This document shows, piece after piece, positions 32,702 through 44,408 of a stretch of 64,000 nucleotides of DNA; position 1 is the first letter of the stretch, and each line of letters begins with the position of its first letter. The notes beneath the pieces are model-generated. The model did no database searches. It had not been told where the DNA came from and saw only the letters and a program-made list of their open reading frames with translations. This DNA comes from Saururus chinensis. Taxonomy: Eukaryota > Streptophyta > Magnoliopsida > Piperales > Saururaceae. Location of the stretch: NCBI GenBank assembly GCA_035235625.1, contig CP141141.1, positions 23,743,968 to 23,807,967 of the forward strand, read 5' to 3'. A program made the position numbers and the translations under genes.

Positions 32702-35701
32702 ATGAGAGCAGGAGGCTGCACAGTGCAGCAAGCCCTAACTCCTGAGGCAGCCAGCATTGTTAAGCAAGCAGTGGGCCTTGCGAGGAGGCGAGGCCATGCT
32801 CAAGTGACCCCTCTTCATGTTGCTAACACCATGCTTTCCTCCTCCACCGGCCTTCTCAGGACGGCCTGCCTTCAGTCCCACTCCCACCCACTTCAGTGCA
32901 AGGCCCTTGAGCTCTGCTTCAACGTCGCCCTAAACCGCCTGCCGGCCTCCACGTCCAGCCCCATGTTGGGCCCCCACGCCCACCACCCTTCCCTGTCCAA
33001 CGCCTTGGTGGCCGCCTTCAAGCGGGCCCAGGCCCACCAGAGGCGCGGCTCCATTGAGAACCAGCAGCAGCCTCTCCTGGCCGTGAAAGTGGAGGTGGAG
33101 CAGCTGATCATTTCAATACTGGATGATCCTAGCGTGAGTAGGGTGATGAGAGAAGCCGGCTTCTCAAGTACCCAAGTGAAAAGCAATGTGGAACAGGCTG
33201 TTTCTTTGGAGATCTGCACATCAAATCCTCCTCCAAATAAGCCAAAGGAAGGAAACCTTTTGATACTCAGCTCTAGCACTGCTACTTCTCCATCTCCATC
33301 TTCTTTAACCCAGTTTGGTGCGGTACCCGCGGCTAATAAGGCGAGCAAGCACTTGTTTCAAGTTACAAATGAGGATGTTATGCGGGTGCTGGAGAGTCTG
33401 ATGGATAGGAGGAGAAGGAACACCGTGATTGTGGGAGAGTGCTTGGCCAGCACTGAGGGACTTGTGAGAAAAGTGATGGAGAAGGTTGACAAAGAAGAAG
33501 TCCCTGAAGAATTGAAGAATTTACAGCTCATAAGCCTTCCTCTCTTCTCTTTTGGTCATCACTCAAAGGAAGAGATTGACCAGAAGCTGGGAGAAATCAG
33601 ATGTATAGTGCAGAGCTGTGTAGGGAGAGGAGCTGTTTTGTATGTGGGAGATCTTAAGTGGATAGCTGAGATTAGGACTGCTTCCAACCAGCAGGGAAGG
33701 GGCTACTACTGCCCTGTGGAACATATGGTAGTTGAGCTCAGTAGGTTAGTTTGTTGTGCAGGAGAGAGAGGAAGGTTGTGGCTAATGGGGGTTGCCACAC
33801 ACCAGACTTACTCCAAGTGCAAGATGGGACATCCTTCTCTAGAGACCATCTGGGGACTACATCCACTGACAATCCCTTCAGACAATTTGGGCCTCAGCCT
33901 CAATTCTGACAGGTAACATTCAAAACTGTTCATCGTACTTGTCCACGTGCACACCCAATGAATTAGACATGCTTCTTGTTTCTGGGACAGTTTCAATAGT
34001 AATCAGAAATCTAGGTTTTACACTTGAAATTATCTGTCAAGCACGAAGGTAACGTTCACAAATACATTAATAAGGGGCTTAAATTGTCCTCTTAGCAGTG
34101 TTTAACTTTATTTGTTTAATAAATACTATGTAATCACTTCCATTAATAATACTATATGTTATGTTTTATGACTTTTTTTTATCGATTGGTATATGACTAA
34201 TAGGGAGACTGGTTTGATATTTACAGTGACCAACTTAGCAGCAAGAGCATTGGAGATGGTTATGACTGGTCTTTGCTTCTTGATGGAGTAGACAAACAAC
34301 TCACATGCTGTTCTAATTGCTCTGGGAATTTCCAAAGGGAAGTTCAGACCTTTGCAAAGAGCAGCACAGCTAATCATAATTCCACCATTACCACCTCAAC
34401 TCTGCCATCATGGCTGCGAAAATGCAAGGAAGATAACAAGAAATCAAGTGTCAATGATCAGGTAATTATCTTATCTGACACTATTAAAGTTGGGAACTCA
34501 CAGTCTTATGTTAAATGAAATTTAGATTTAAATATCTGTGATGATTAGCTTTCTGGGAAAAGAAATGCACATAATTATATATCTGCTTTTTCACTCTCAG
34601 GACTACTTTCAAGTGAGGGAGCTTTGCAAGAAATGGAATTCTTTTTGCAGTTCTGTTCACAGAGAACACCACCCACTTAGGAAAACCCTCAGCTTCTCTT
34701 CAGCTTGCTCTCCTTCTGCTTCCTTCTCTATAACTTCCTATGACCAACACTACTCAGCTTGTGCACAACCAATCCAACAAACTTGGCCAGTGATCTTCAA
34801 TCCACCCAAATCCAGCTTCTGGGTCTCAACCACTCTTGAAGACCATTCTGGGCCCAAATTGGGAATGTACATTCAAAATGCTCACCCTAACCCTAGTTCA
34901 GCATCTGCTTCTAGTGACACAATGGAAGTGGAGCATCTTCACAGGTTCAAGGAGATTAATGCTGAGAACCTCAAGACGTTATGCAATGCATTGGAGCAGA
35001 AGGTCCCATGGCAGAAGGAGATAATTCCAGAGATCTCAAGCACCATCCTCCAGTGCAGATCAGGAATGGTCAGAAGAAAAGGGAAGATGAAGCCCCAAGA
35101 GGCCAAAGAAGAAACTTGGTTGTTCTTCCAAGGTGGTGACACAGAGGGCAAGGAGAAGATTGCAAGAGAGTTAGCTGGCCTTGTCTTCGGCTCTCCAACG
35201 AACTTCGTTTCCATTGGATTGAGCAGCTTCTCGACAACAAGGTCCGATTCCACAGAGGAGTGCAGAAACAAGAGGTCAAGAGAGGAATCAAGTTGTAGTT
35301 ATCTTGAACGGTTTGCTGAGACACTCAACAGTAACCCACATCGAGTCTTCTTCTTGGAAGACATTGAGCAAGTGGACTATTATTCTCACTTGGGCATCAA
35401 GGGCGCCATTGAAAGAGGATGCATGAGAAGCTCCAGTGGGTGTGAAGTTCCACTAAGAGACGCCATTGTCATCTTGAGCTGCGAAACGTTCGATTCGAGG
35501 TCGAGAGCATCATCTCCAATCAGGCAGAAATCTGAATGTGAAGGTGATGAAGGAGTGGAGAATGAGAAGGAAACCAGCCCGTGTGTTTCTCTGGACTTAA
35601 ACCTATCTTTTGAGGATTCCGATGAACCATCATTTGATGACATTGGATTGCTTGATACTGTTGATAGAAGGTTCATATTCAAGTTGCAGGAGGACTTATG
35701 A
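32702..35701 (+). CDS. SMXL3: SMXL3-like protein (SMAX1-LIKE, class I Clp ATPase-like), three exons
   Basis: Exons 32702-33912, 34227-34461 and 34601-35701 with GT-AG introns give 848 codons in a continuous frame. Residues 1-170 form the double Clp N-terminal domain, starting MRAGGCTVQQALT, with GLARRRGHAQVTPLHVA. Residues 225-400 are a degenerate first ATPase-like region (GECLASTEG 245-253). Residues 640-780 are the second, with Walker-A-like GGDTEGKEK (660-668) and Walker-B-like VFFLEDIEQVD (731-741). The EAR motif LDLNL is at 813-817 near the C-terminus. The family comprises nuclear co-repressors that recruit TOPLESS. The SMXL3/4/5 clade acts in phloem formation (established knowledge). 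The RGKT degron of SMXL2/6/7/8-type proteins is absent: the equivalent place reads KRSREESSC (706-714). The length suits SMXL3 (near 815 in Arabidopsis) better than SMXL4/5. No break is seen; it looks functional. Confidence 0.95.
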
Positions 35702-36065
35702 ATTGGGTTGGTGGACATCAGGCAATCTTCTTCTTTTGTTAGGTCATACTTAGTTTTCTCTTCCTTCACGTGCTTTGTTTCTCTCTTTTAGTTTCCGTTA
35801 TAGTTATTCATGATTAGCTTCTCTTGTGGGACTTGGTAAGATACTGGATTTTTGTAAGAAAACCACATGTATATTAATGTGATTAGCATCTTCAGCTTCC
35901 ATGCAAGGTCACTTACTACATTTTCTTCTTATCTATATTTTATACAGTTCCTCTTAGTATAGCTGCATGGATTTCCATGCCTCGTGCACCTTCGCTCACA
36001 TTCATAAGTTTAAATTCCGTCCCAGATTTAATACTTAATTATATACTGAAATATGAGTGACTTAT
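35702..36065 (+). other. 3' UTR and downstream flank of SMXL3-like gene
   Basis: T-rich DNA with TTGT/TTTGTAAG-like far-upstream elements around 35845-35860. There is no canonical AATAAA, which is common in plants. The 3' end is probably near 35880-35930. A foldback transposon starts at 36066. Confidence 0.4.
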
Positions 36066-36497
36066 CAAAATGGCCTTAATACATAAAATGTCACATATTT
36101 TCATGTAATACAAAAAGTGGCCCCATCACATGTCAACTTCCACGTGTGATAGGAATTGTCTAAAATACTTTTTTGTATTTTCTTCCTTTTAACTTCAACC
36201 CACCGTTTTCCTCTACTATAAGCTCAGGCTTTGACGCCCCCGCATCTGTCTTTTGCTCCACCACCTATGTTGTTGATCCGCCGCCTTTGTCACCAACTTT
36301 GTTATCTCCACCACCGGCTCCGCTTCATCTACCTTCGTCTTCACCTCCTTCTCCACTATCATCTTCCCCACCCCTTCCCCCCCTCTCCTACTCTCCTTTT
36401 GTCTCTCATCCTCTCTCTCCTCTTTATCCTCATCATCTTCCCCCCTCTCTTTCCTACTCCCCATTTTCTCCCTGTCGCTTCTCTTCCTCTTCCTATT

Positions 36498-37250
36498 AAT
36501 CTGACAAGACTAGTCACAAACTAGCTGATAGAGTTGTTAAGATTTTTTTTTTACTAGAAGCTTAAATCTTAAAAAATAAACTCTTAAACATGTTAAACTA
36601 GTCAAAACCAAAAGTAAGTTTTATTTTTATTTAATTCTAAATTTTTTCTAATGTTGAACCCAAACCTCCTCCTGACAATCTACAATCAACAAATAAATTT
36701 ATTGCAATAAAGTGGATGTAAGACAACATTCCAAGTAGTAATATATTCCTAAGTATTTAGAATGAACTACCTAAACAAACTAAATGGACAAACAAAAAAA
36801 TAAAGAAGATTTTAAACATGTCGACTATCACGACTATTGACTATCAATTGTTATATCGTCTGGTGCCAGAGACCACCTTCTTTCTCTAGCGCTATCAACC
36901 TTTTAGTAATGTGTGATAGTCGATAGTTGAGATAGATGATGGTCGTGTGTTTAAAAATTTCTTTTTATTTTATTTTATCTATTTAATGTGTTGAGATAAT
37001 TCATAATACTTAGGGAGATACTGCCAATCATAATATTATCTTATATCCCCTTCACTACAATAAATCTATTTGTCAACAATCAATTATCAACAATCATTAG
37101 AAAAAACTCAAAATCAAGCAAAAATAAAGAACACTCTTGGTTTTAAGTAGTTTAACATGTTTATGAGTTTATTTTTTAAGATTTGAGTTTGCTAAGAAAA
37201 AAAATCTCAATAGATTTGCCAGCTAGTTTGTGACTGGTTTTGTTAGATAT
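36498..37250. mobile_element. Second foldback element nested at the centre of the first
   Basis: About 750 bp that folds on itself almost end to end. The left end has CTGACAAGACTAGTCACAAA; the right end on the minus strand has CTAACAAAACCAGTCACAAA. Inner landmarks also pair, such as CTTAAATCTTAAAAAATAAA (36562) with its mirror near 37180, and CGACTATCACG with CGTGATAGTCG-like sequence near 36912. The centre is near 36875. The arms have diverged but remain clearly alignable. Confidence 0.8.
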
Positions 37251-37470
37251 TGTGAAAATAGAAGTGAAGTTAATCGTGGAGGAAAAGGGGAGGAGGATAG
37301 AGAAGATGAGAGGGGGAAGAGGAGGAGGAGGAGTGAGAAGAGGAGAAGTGAGAGAGGATAGGAGATAGAGGAGAGATGACGAAGAGCATGAGAAGGAGGA
37401 GGGGGAGGGGGGGTGGAGGTGGTGGCAATGGAGACAATGAAAGCAATGGTGGAGGTGAAGACAAAGGAGG

Positions 37471-37945
37471 ATTAAGTGGAGCTGGTAGTGGAAACAACGA
37501 AGTAGGTGGTGGAGGCGAAGGAGGTGGTGGAGCCGGTAGCAGAGTTGAGGCTGGAGATGCTAGAAAGGTTAGTAACAGGTTAGTGAAGTTAAAATGAGGA
37601 AAATAGGAAAAGTGATTTTAGACAATTTCTTACACATGTGTGGAGGTTCACATGTGTATATGGCCATTTTATATTACATAAAAATGTGTGACATTTTTAT
37701 AGTAAGATTAAGTGGAGCCGGTAGTGGAAACAACGAAGTTGGTGGTGGAGGCGACGGAGGTGGGGGAGCCGGTAGCAGTGTTAAGGCTGGAGATGCTAGA
37801 AAGGGCAGTAGCAGGTTGGTGAAGTTAAAATGAAGAAAATATGAAAAATGATTTTAGACAATTCCTTACATATGTGTGGAGGTTCACATGTGTATAAGGT
37901 CAGTTTTTATATTACATAAAAATGTGTGACATTTTGTATAGTAAA
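37471..37945. repeat. 236-bp tandem duplication in the right arm of the outer foldback
   Basis: ATTAAGTGGAGC at 37471 recurs at 37707, and the following 230 bp repeat in order (GAAACAACGAAG, GGAGATGCTAGAAA, GACAATT, GGAGGTTCACATGTGTAT, AAAAATGTGTGACATTT). Gly-rich open frames here are compositional. Confidence 0.85.
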
Positions 37946-37970
37946 GTGCATTCTATGACCATTTCATTAA

Positions 37971-38639
37971 TTTGCTACTATTATTGATGATATTACTAAT
38001 GACATTCATGACGAGATTCTAATTATTACTTCGTCCGTCGGATAATGTTCTTGATTAGAAAATAAAAGTTAACTAAAATAAGTTATTTTGGTTTTCTGAT
38101 CTCTATACTTATTATGGGACAATGTGAATGGTATATTTTGTTGATTAAGTTATAAATGTTGTTACTACAAACTACTACTGTTGTATTTATGGATATTTGT
38201 CAAACTTGACTAGGGCATTAAATAAGTGCAGGCATGACCTACAAATGAATTCTGACGGAAGCTTGGAAAGCTGGGAAGAAGTATAATCTTCCATGCCAAG
38301 AAATATTCTTTTTTAAATATTAAACGTAAAAGTGGAAAAGTACTGTAAAGTAGAGATGAAGATCATGAGAAAGAAGCTTATCCGCTGACGGTGCATGTCT
38401 TAAGCAAATGGGTAATTGTTGAAGAACTAATGTTATTAACTAGCATGTTCAAGCAAAATAGCTAATTATTGAATATTCCTTCCAAAAGAAAGTTGTTCCA
38501 TTATGAACTAGTTAGGTCATTTCATAGTGGTATGAATCATTATCCGATGAAGAGGTAAACGTGGAAGGAACATTGGCAAAGAGTCAGAGATCAAGCCACT
38601 TACCACTATCTATTACCCATTTGCCTAAGTTGACAACGA
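37971..38639. other. Intergenic DNA with a Stowaway-like remnant
   Basis: 38028-38115 starts TACTTCGTCCGTCGGATAAT and has ATTATGGGACAATGTGAATG near its end, resembling a shortened Stowaway-type MITE. Nothing else is recognised. Confidence 0.4.
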
Positions 38640-40390
38640 GTTGATACTAACTTGACAATGAGACGATTACACCTCCGGCGAGGCCGTCAAAGACATGCCA
38701 GCCTCTTCTTCTTGCTTGAATTGGAGAAATCTTTTTCTACTACTCCTAATTCTTCTTCTTCCTCCTCCCTTCCTCATTTCGCAAAATTACTCTTCATGCT
38801 CTCCATCAAAATCCCAGGTTCTCGTTTGGAAAGAGAGGCTTTACAATTCTAAAATTCGCTTGTGTTCTTGGCAAAAGGCCGTATTTTGTCTGGTTGAATA
38901 ATGCCTTGCCAAAGACATGGAAACTCTCCTACAACATGCATTCTATGACTGAGGTTTTCTTCCTCTTCAAATTCTTGAATGAACAAGATTGTGAAACATA
39001 ATTGAACTCAGCGATTTGGATGGTCACTGGAAGATCTTTGGTTCTTCCAAAGTGGCACCCAAGATTCAAGTCAGTCTATGACATCATTAAGATTGTTCCT
39101 ATTTGGGTGAGACTACCTCATATCCCAGTTCAATACTGGTCAAGGGAAAGCTTATGAATAATTACAAGTTTGTTAGGTGTTCCCCTTCATAGAGATCCTT
39201 TTACGTTGAATAGATCAAGTCTGACGTGTATGAAAGGTAGTGTGTTGATCCTCTTTTCCTCAAAAAGTTAAATATGATTGGTGACCAGTCTCCTGCTCGA
39301 AATGTCACACCTTTGATCATGTAGTCAGCGTTTGCCTGATTCGTGAAAAAAGGAGGACCGTTGTTGGTAGCAATTCAGATCCCACAGGTGAAATGCTTGA
39401 CCAGCAAGGTTCCTCAATGAGAGAAGCTTTGATCAGCAAGAAGGAGAGAACACATGTGGCATCCATGTCAGATTTTTCGAGCCAAATGGACTAACAATTG
39501 TTGACTTCACTCGTGGGGCCTACAAATGCTATGGCGAGTGACCTTGACTAGGTTTTTCATTCCCAATTTAGTTGCTGCAAATCTTCTTTATGAGATTATC
39601 AAACCAATCATGTGCACCACTTGACTCATCAAGACATTCCAGTTGTTGCTCCTCTCATTATTCATGGAAACCTCACAATGGCTAGGTCAGTAATAGATAA
39701 TCCAGCACAATAAGATCTTTCCAATATCCCAGCTTCCAATCAGCTTGTGATCTCGAATCCTAATAATAGTCTACCTTCCAATCAGCAAGTGACTTCATTT
39801 CCTAATGCTGAAGATTGTGATATCTCCAATCAGCAGGTTACCAACTCTAGCTCACCCGGGCTAGACCTTATTGTGGACCTCGGTCCCGCCCAAGCCTAGG
39901 AATCATGTATAGCTAAACCACAACAACCATCCTTTGATGTATAGAGTAAAGAGAGACCCATAGTGTGGGGGCCCGAAGATGCACTCGTAGTACCTTTCGG
40001 AAAAATGATGGGGACATGGTATGGAGCTCTTTAGGCCAAATCCAGTGCCTCCTCAATTTCTTTTGATACAATTTTAGCCATTCAGGACAATTCAGACAAC
40101 AATCATGAGTGGATGATGACAGAGAGTATAATGTAACTCTCAATAAGCATATGGAACGTACTTCGTCGAAGTAAGGAGAAAATGGAACAAAAAAGGTAGT
40201 TGTAGGAAGCACAAATTCTAGTTCTGTTTTTTCATTTGACTATTTGGTACTTCTTCATTTAGTTTCTATATTTTATTGTCTTCTTCTGTAGGTCAGTTTT
40301 CAGGTCCTTTTATTGTCTTATTTGACATGCATCATTTTTGTACCTTCCATTTGAGTTAATATAATTTTTTATTTACTGATTAAAAAAATG
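38640..40390 (+). pseudogene. L1-type LINE remnant: ORF1 (DUF4283/zinc knuckle) joined to 3' tail
   Basis: Plus-strand pieces show the plant LINE ORF1 pattern: a DUF4283-like domain with WMVTGRSLVLPKWHPRF and VPIWVRLPHIPVQYW (about 39010-39150), and a CX2CX4HX4C zinc knuckle (39294-39335, C-S-K-C then H then C). The endonuclease and reverse transcriptase are missing, yet a LINE-like tail with GAGTTAATATAATTTTTTAT and a short A run ends at about 40389. An internal deletion is the simplest explanation. Confidence 0.7.
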
Positions 40391-40444
40391 TGAAAGGAAA
40401 AGTCAGTTCAACGAGTTGAGTGCATGAGGTAGGAGCTATTCCTT

Positions 40445-41312
40445 TTTAAAGTAAGTAAAATTTCATTAAGCAAAAAGCGCATAATAAATAGAAAGATACA
40501 TCAAGTACAACTCATCTCAACCCAATAGACTAAAAGCAAGAAAAAAAGCCAAACCAACAAAAAATGAAAAAGATCTCCTAGTTAACTCTCAAGCAAAGAA
40601 AATAAAATAAAAGTAATGAAAGCTAGCATTGGGATTGCCAAAAGACCTGCAAAAACAAGCAGTGAAGAAGTAGACACTGCCTAAGATTGAATGCTGCATA
40701 AATAAATCTTGCCTAATGACAACATTAGCTAGCCCATGAACAACCACTGATTTGCCTTCAAAATGCGGGCATTCCTCTCTGTCCATATGAAAGCGATGTA
40801 TATACAGAATAGAATTTTAACAACACAAATTAAGATGTTTATTACTCTTCACCATATCTATCACCTACAATAATTCAACATGAAAATCCACGATGATTTT
40901 GAATATATTGCACTTACTCAGACTTAATTTTAAGACTAACTTGGAGAATGAGCAAGAGAAGAAGATGTGTTCTCTAGTTTGACTTTGATAGAGACAAAGC
41001 ACATAATGATTGACAACCGAAAACCCCCTTTTACATAAATTATTTTGGATTAATAATCTATTTAACATAGCCAACTAAGCAATAAGAGAGTAACGATTAG
41101 TTTTCAATGGGTGCCCAATTAATTTTGACCAAGAAACGACGGGAAAAGTTTTCCATATAACGAACGTTAATTGCATACTTAAGATCCAAACATTCCTTGA
41201 TGGAAAATCCTACAAAAAGGAAGTTGTCGTGAGTTAAAAATGGGCTTATGAGAGAGTTCAAGAACTCTAAAGCATCAGTGGTTCTAGGAAGCCGGCAGCT
41301 CAGCAAAATCAT
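40445..41312 (-). pseudogene. LINE ORF2 3' end (zinc-binding region), minus strand
   Basis: 41074-40865 reads NRLLIQNNLCKRGF, then CLYQ, EHIFFSCSFS, the zf-RVT zinc-binding motif found after plant LINE reverse transcriptases. 41312-41097 and 40786-40589 give neighbouring pieces. Only the terminal part of the LINE is present. Confidence 0.7.
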
Positions 41313-41949
41313 GAGCGATTCCTTTCAATGTACTGTTGTAATCCAGCAGAATAGGAATATCATATAGTTTTTTGGTGGATTAATTTCATGGAATCATAGT
41401 AATCTATGACTCATTTTTAGTTGGTTTTACTTCTTTGTTGTGCTTCTGTACTTCGCTCAGAGTCGGATTCATGAAAAGGTTCTCATTTGATCTATGACAA
41501 ACTTTAAAATACAAAGCCTGTTCTACTGGAAGATGTGATAATTCCCATATAATGGGGACGCCACTAAGCAATTGATTGGGTAGGACCTGCAGGCATAATA
41601 AAGTTTCTAACCGATTGGAAGATACTTTCTATTTAATTTTTAAAAATTATTAGAAGAAACTTTAGTCCTAAGTAATTTATTTCTGAGAAGAAAAATTTGC
41701 AGTTGATGGTAGTAGTACTCTATTCATGCGACCTGTGATCTATACGAAGGAAATCGAAATGATGGTATTTTTTTATGTTGTCCGAGGGTTTTTACTCCTG
41801 TAGTACTCTGCAGGAGTGGAGTTACTCCCACTGTACACGGGCCAATGGCACATATGCTAGAACAAGTGAAAAAGTGATCTCTCACTTCTACTATCATGCA
41901 CACATATATAAAGTGGGAGTAAATTCTACATACTACCTCCGGAGTACCT
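41313..41949. other. Unassigned intergenic DNA
   Basis: No coding or repeat structure recognised. Confidence 0.4.
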
Positions 41950-42075
41950 AATTATTTTTTAAAATAATTAAAAAGTAATATTAAATATTTCCATTGCCAC
42001 ATATTAAGTGTCCTATTTAATTTTTCAAAATAAACAAAAAATTAAATAGGACACTTAATATGGGATAGAGGAAAT
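41950..42075. mobile_element. Small hairpin MITE
   Basis: Arms 42001-42025 and 42037-42061 are perfect 25-bp reverse complements with an 11-base loop. Flanking CCATTGCCAC and GGGATAGAGG extend the pairing imperfectly. The arm contains ATATTAAGTGTCCTATTTAA, as in Stowaway-type MITEs. The transcript would be a clean hairpin. Confidence 0.75.
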
Positions 42076-42879
42076 ATATAATAATAGACCAATTCGTACA
42101 ACATTGGATAACTACAGTGCCCACTGCCAATAACATAGGGGATAGCATGAGGGGATGAGGACCAAACACTTGATGGTATATATCACTAGTTGTTTACATT
42201 TATTCCTTTAAAGAGAAAGAGGATCGAGGAAAAGCACAAAGTAAGATTAGGGTATGATTCATAACGTAAGGTTTGTGCAAAGGGGAGGCCACTTCGTAAG
42301 TAAAAGCATAATCTTCCTTAAGAAACATCAAAAAGGGCTCTACTTTTCATGCATGGTTATGCGTTTTGAAAAAGAACCACCTTCCCTTTTGATTTCTTAG
42401 CCCCAACATTCTCATCTTTAGAAAGTGGCAGGGGTGGTAAAAAGGATTAACACAAAAACATAGATGGTGAGCATCTTGTCTTTCAAACCTTAAAGATGCT
42501 GCTTTAGAATCAGGGAAAAGATATCATCTTAAATACAGAAAAGTCTTGAGCTTAAAACACTAAATGTAAGAAGTGTAATTGTCGTATGTTGGCTTTGAAA
42601 AGGCTTAATGGTTCGAAGGGAATTAATGGGCATATGAAGAGTATAAAGGAGAGGGTAATCGGTCACATGACCACCCTTTCTCTTTTTAGGCTCCCCAAAA
42701 ACACATCAACATATTCTCCCTTGCTTTTGGGTTTACCACTTCTATCACCTTTTTCAATTCTCCAAAAAGAATAATCCAGTCAGCTTTCCTCTCTCACATC
42801 TCTCTCTCCCCTCCCTTTTTTTCTCTTATTTCCTTGGTTCATTATTTTTTCTTTTGAATAATTGCACTTATACTCTTTG
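42076..42879. other. Unassigned intergenic DNA
   Basis: A 62-codon open frame at 42586-42774 has no recognised domain. A CT-rich run lies at 42785-42835. No gene called. Confidence 0.35.
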
Positions 42880-42892
42880 AATTATGGTAAAA

Positions 42893-43100
42893 ATGTACTT
42901 CCTTTGTCATATATTAATAACTACATTTAAAAAAATAATAGTTTTAATTTATTGGTGAAACCCAAATTTAAGGAAGAGAAAATAAGTTTACCATATTTTT
43001 TTTGAAGGACACATCTACTTAAATTAAACAAAATTGAGCTATTAATATAGAACAAATTTTTTTGCCAAATAAAATCATTAATTTAGGAAATAGGGAGTAT
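42893..43100. mobile_element. Stowaway-like MITE
   Basis: The left end is TACTTCCTTTGTCATATATT. The right end on the minus strand is ATACTCCCTATTTCCTAAAT. Both are variants of the TACTCCCTCCGTC... ends of plant Tc1/mariner MITEs, flanked by TA-containing sequence. Length about 205 bp. Confidence 0.6.
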
Positions 43101-43689
43101 ATAAGACCTTATTAAAACATATGCCCCTAATTTTTGAAATTAACTTAGTCAACATCTTACTCCAAATTCCTTTTCTAACACACTTTTATATCATTCAAAT
43201 AGGTGCCCCTCCTTGCTCTTGCCAATGACTTCACAAGTTCCTTAACTCATCCAACCCATCTTCCATCTATCCTGTCTCCACCACCTCACCTCCTTCGTCC
43301 TTCCATTGCCACCACCACTTCATTGCGAAAATAATCTCAAAAAGTTTTAAAATTGATGACATCATCACATAAAAAGTTAGGTAAGGGATTATATGCAGGT
43401 CTGGTGTAGGCCCAAGCCCACCAAGTGATGCAATGCACGAAAAAGGGACAATGTCCAATTTAGGAGTCTTGCACAAAGTTATCAGATTCAATGTTGTGAT
43501 CAAAGTGATTTGATTATGGAGATTTTATGAAGATTGATCTTATTGTGTTATACAACAGTTATTGTTGTGCTAACAAGATCATATATACGTTCCTTTGTTT
43601 GATATAATTTTCAATCATATAAAAACAAGATCATATATATGTTAAAAGAGGAACTATTGATGGATCAGTTTAGATTGCTTCAGCTGCTA
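43101..43689. other. Unassigned intergenic DNA
   Basis: A block near 43395-43450 (GGTCTGGTGTAGGCCCAAGC) looks like a dispersed repeat, but no family could be assigned. No gene seen. Confidence 0.35.
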
Positions 43690-44340
43690 CAAGGTGTTTT
43701 TTTTTATACATAAAAATATTACTAAGCAGAAAGGGGAAAATCAAGAGGCAGTTCATGGATTAGAAATTAGCACTGCTTCAAAAGAAAAAGAAACTCCCAA
43801 AGTAATTTAAATAATTGGTGGCCCAAAGAAGTGTAAAGTTCGATTTCCACCTCACAGCATTTAATTAAGAAGAGTGACCTTGTTGGTGGAGGAGCCCATG
43901 AAGAAATGTTGATTTCACTCCATCCATATGAAGTAGAATGCTGCATTGAGAAACAACTTGTTGATAATTCCAAGTGCTTGGTGATGCTTGCACAAGAAAA
44001 GGATGTCTTCCATAAAGCTACTAAGCCTCTAGTGTGTCCAGCCTAAAAATTTTGAGGATGGTTCTATGAATCCATTTAGTATAGGAGCACCTAAAGAACA
44101 AGTGGTGTGAGGATTCCATCTCGCTTTTCAAAGGATGCACTGATTCATTAGAGAGATTCCTTGCTTCTAGAATTTGTCAAGAGTAAGAAGCCGGTCATTC
44201 AACAAATGATGGAGTGGCGAGGAACATGATGCTTCATCCCGACTCGAGCGGATCACTAAAGATTTGGTTTTTGATTTCTAACCACTTGGTATGCTGAGCT
44301 GGGGGAGAACATACATGACTAGGCAATCACCATTTAATTA
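43690..44340 (-). pseudogene. LINE ORF2 3' end (zinc-binding region), second fragment
   Basis: A T run at 43697-43706 is the plus-strand image of a poly-A tail. Upstream on the minus strand, broken frames carry the zf-RVT pattern (HVPRHS, then FEKRDGILTPLVL) around 44090-44250. It is 5' truncated, as usual for LINEs. Confidence 0.6.
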
Positions 44341-44408
44341 CATTGAGATCCAACACTAAAAAAAGGCAAAAGAGGTTCTTATATATATCTCAAAATTCCT
44401 CTTCCCTT

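Larger units (their letters stand above)
36066..37970. mobile_element. Large foldback element with long inverted arms
   Basis: The left arm (36066-36497) and the right arm (37251-37700, partly duplicated to 37970) are reverse complements. Both hold AAATGTCACA, ACATGTG and CCACACGTGT-like, AATTGTCTAAAAT and TTTTAACTTCA, then a Pro-coding C-rich (left) or Gly-coding G-rich (right) stretch. Long inverted repeats without a coding core suggest a Mutator-like or other foldback element. A target duplication was not confirmed. It carries a second foldback element in its centre. Confidence 0.75.

Noticed and set aside
32893-33348. 151-codon minus-strand frame inside SMXL3, and similar frames at 34939-35769
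   Set aside because: Shadows of the real exons on the opposite strand.
36173-36524. Pro-rich frames, and Gly-rich frames at 37376-37833
   Set aside because: The left and right arms of the foldback element are complementary, so C-rich and G-rich arms give Pro- and Gly-rich frames automatically.
37070-37082. A CACTAC string near 37072 as a CACTA left end
   Set aside because: It lies within the inner foldback arm and is not followed by GCGACGCT-type subterminal repeats.
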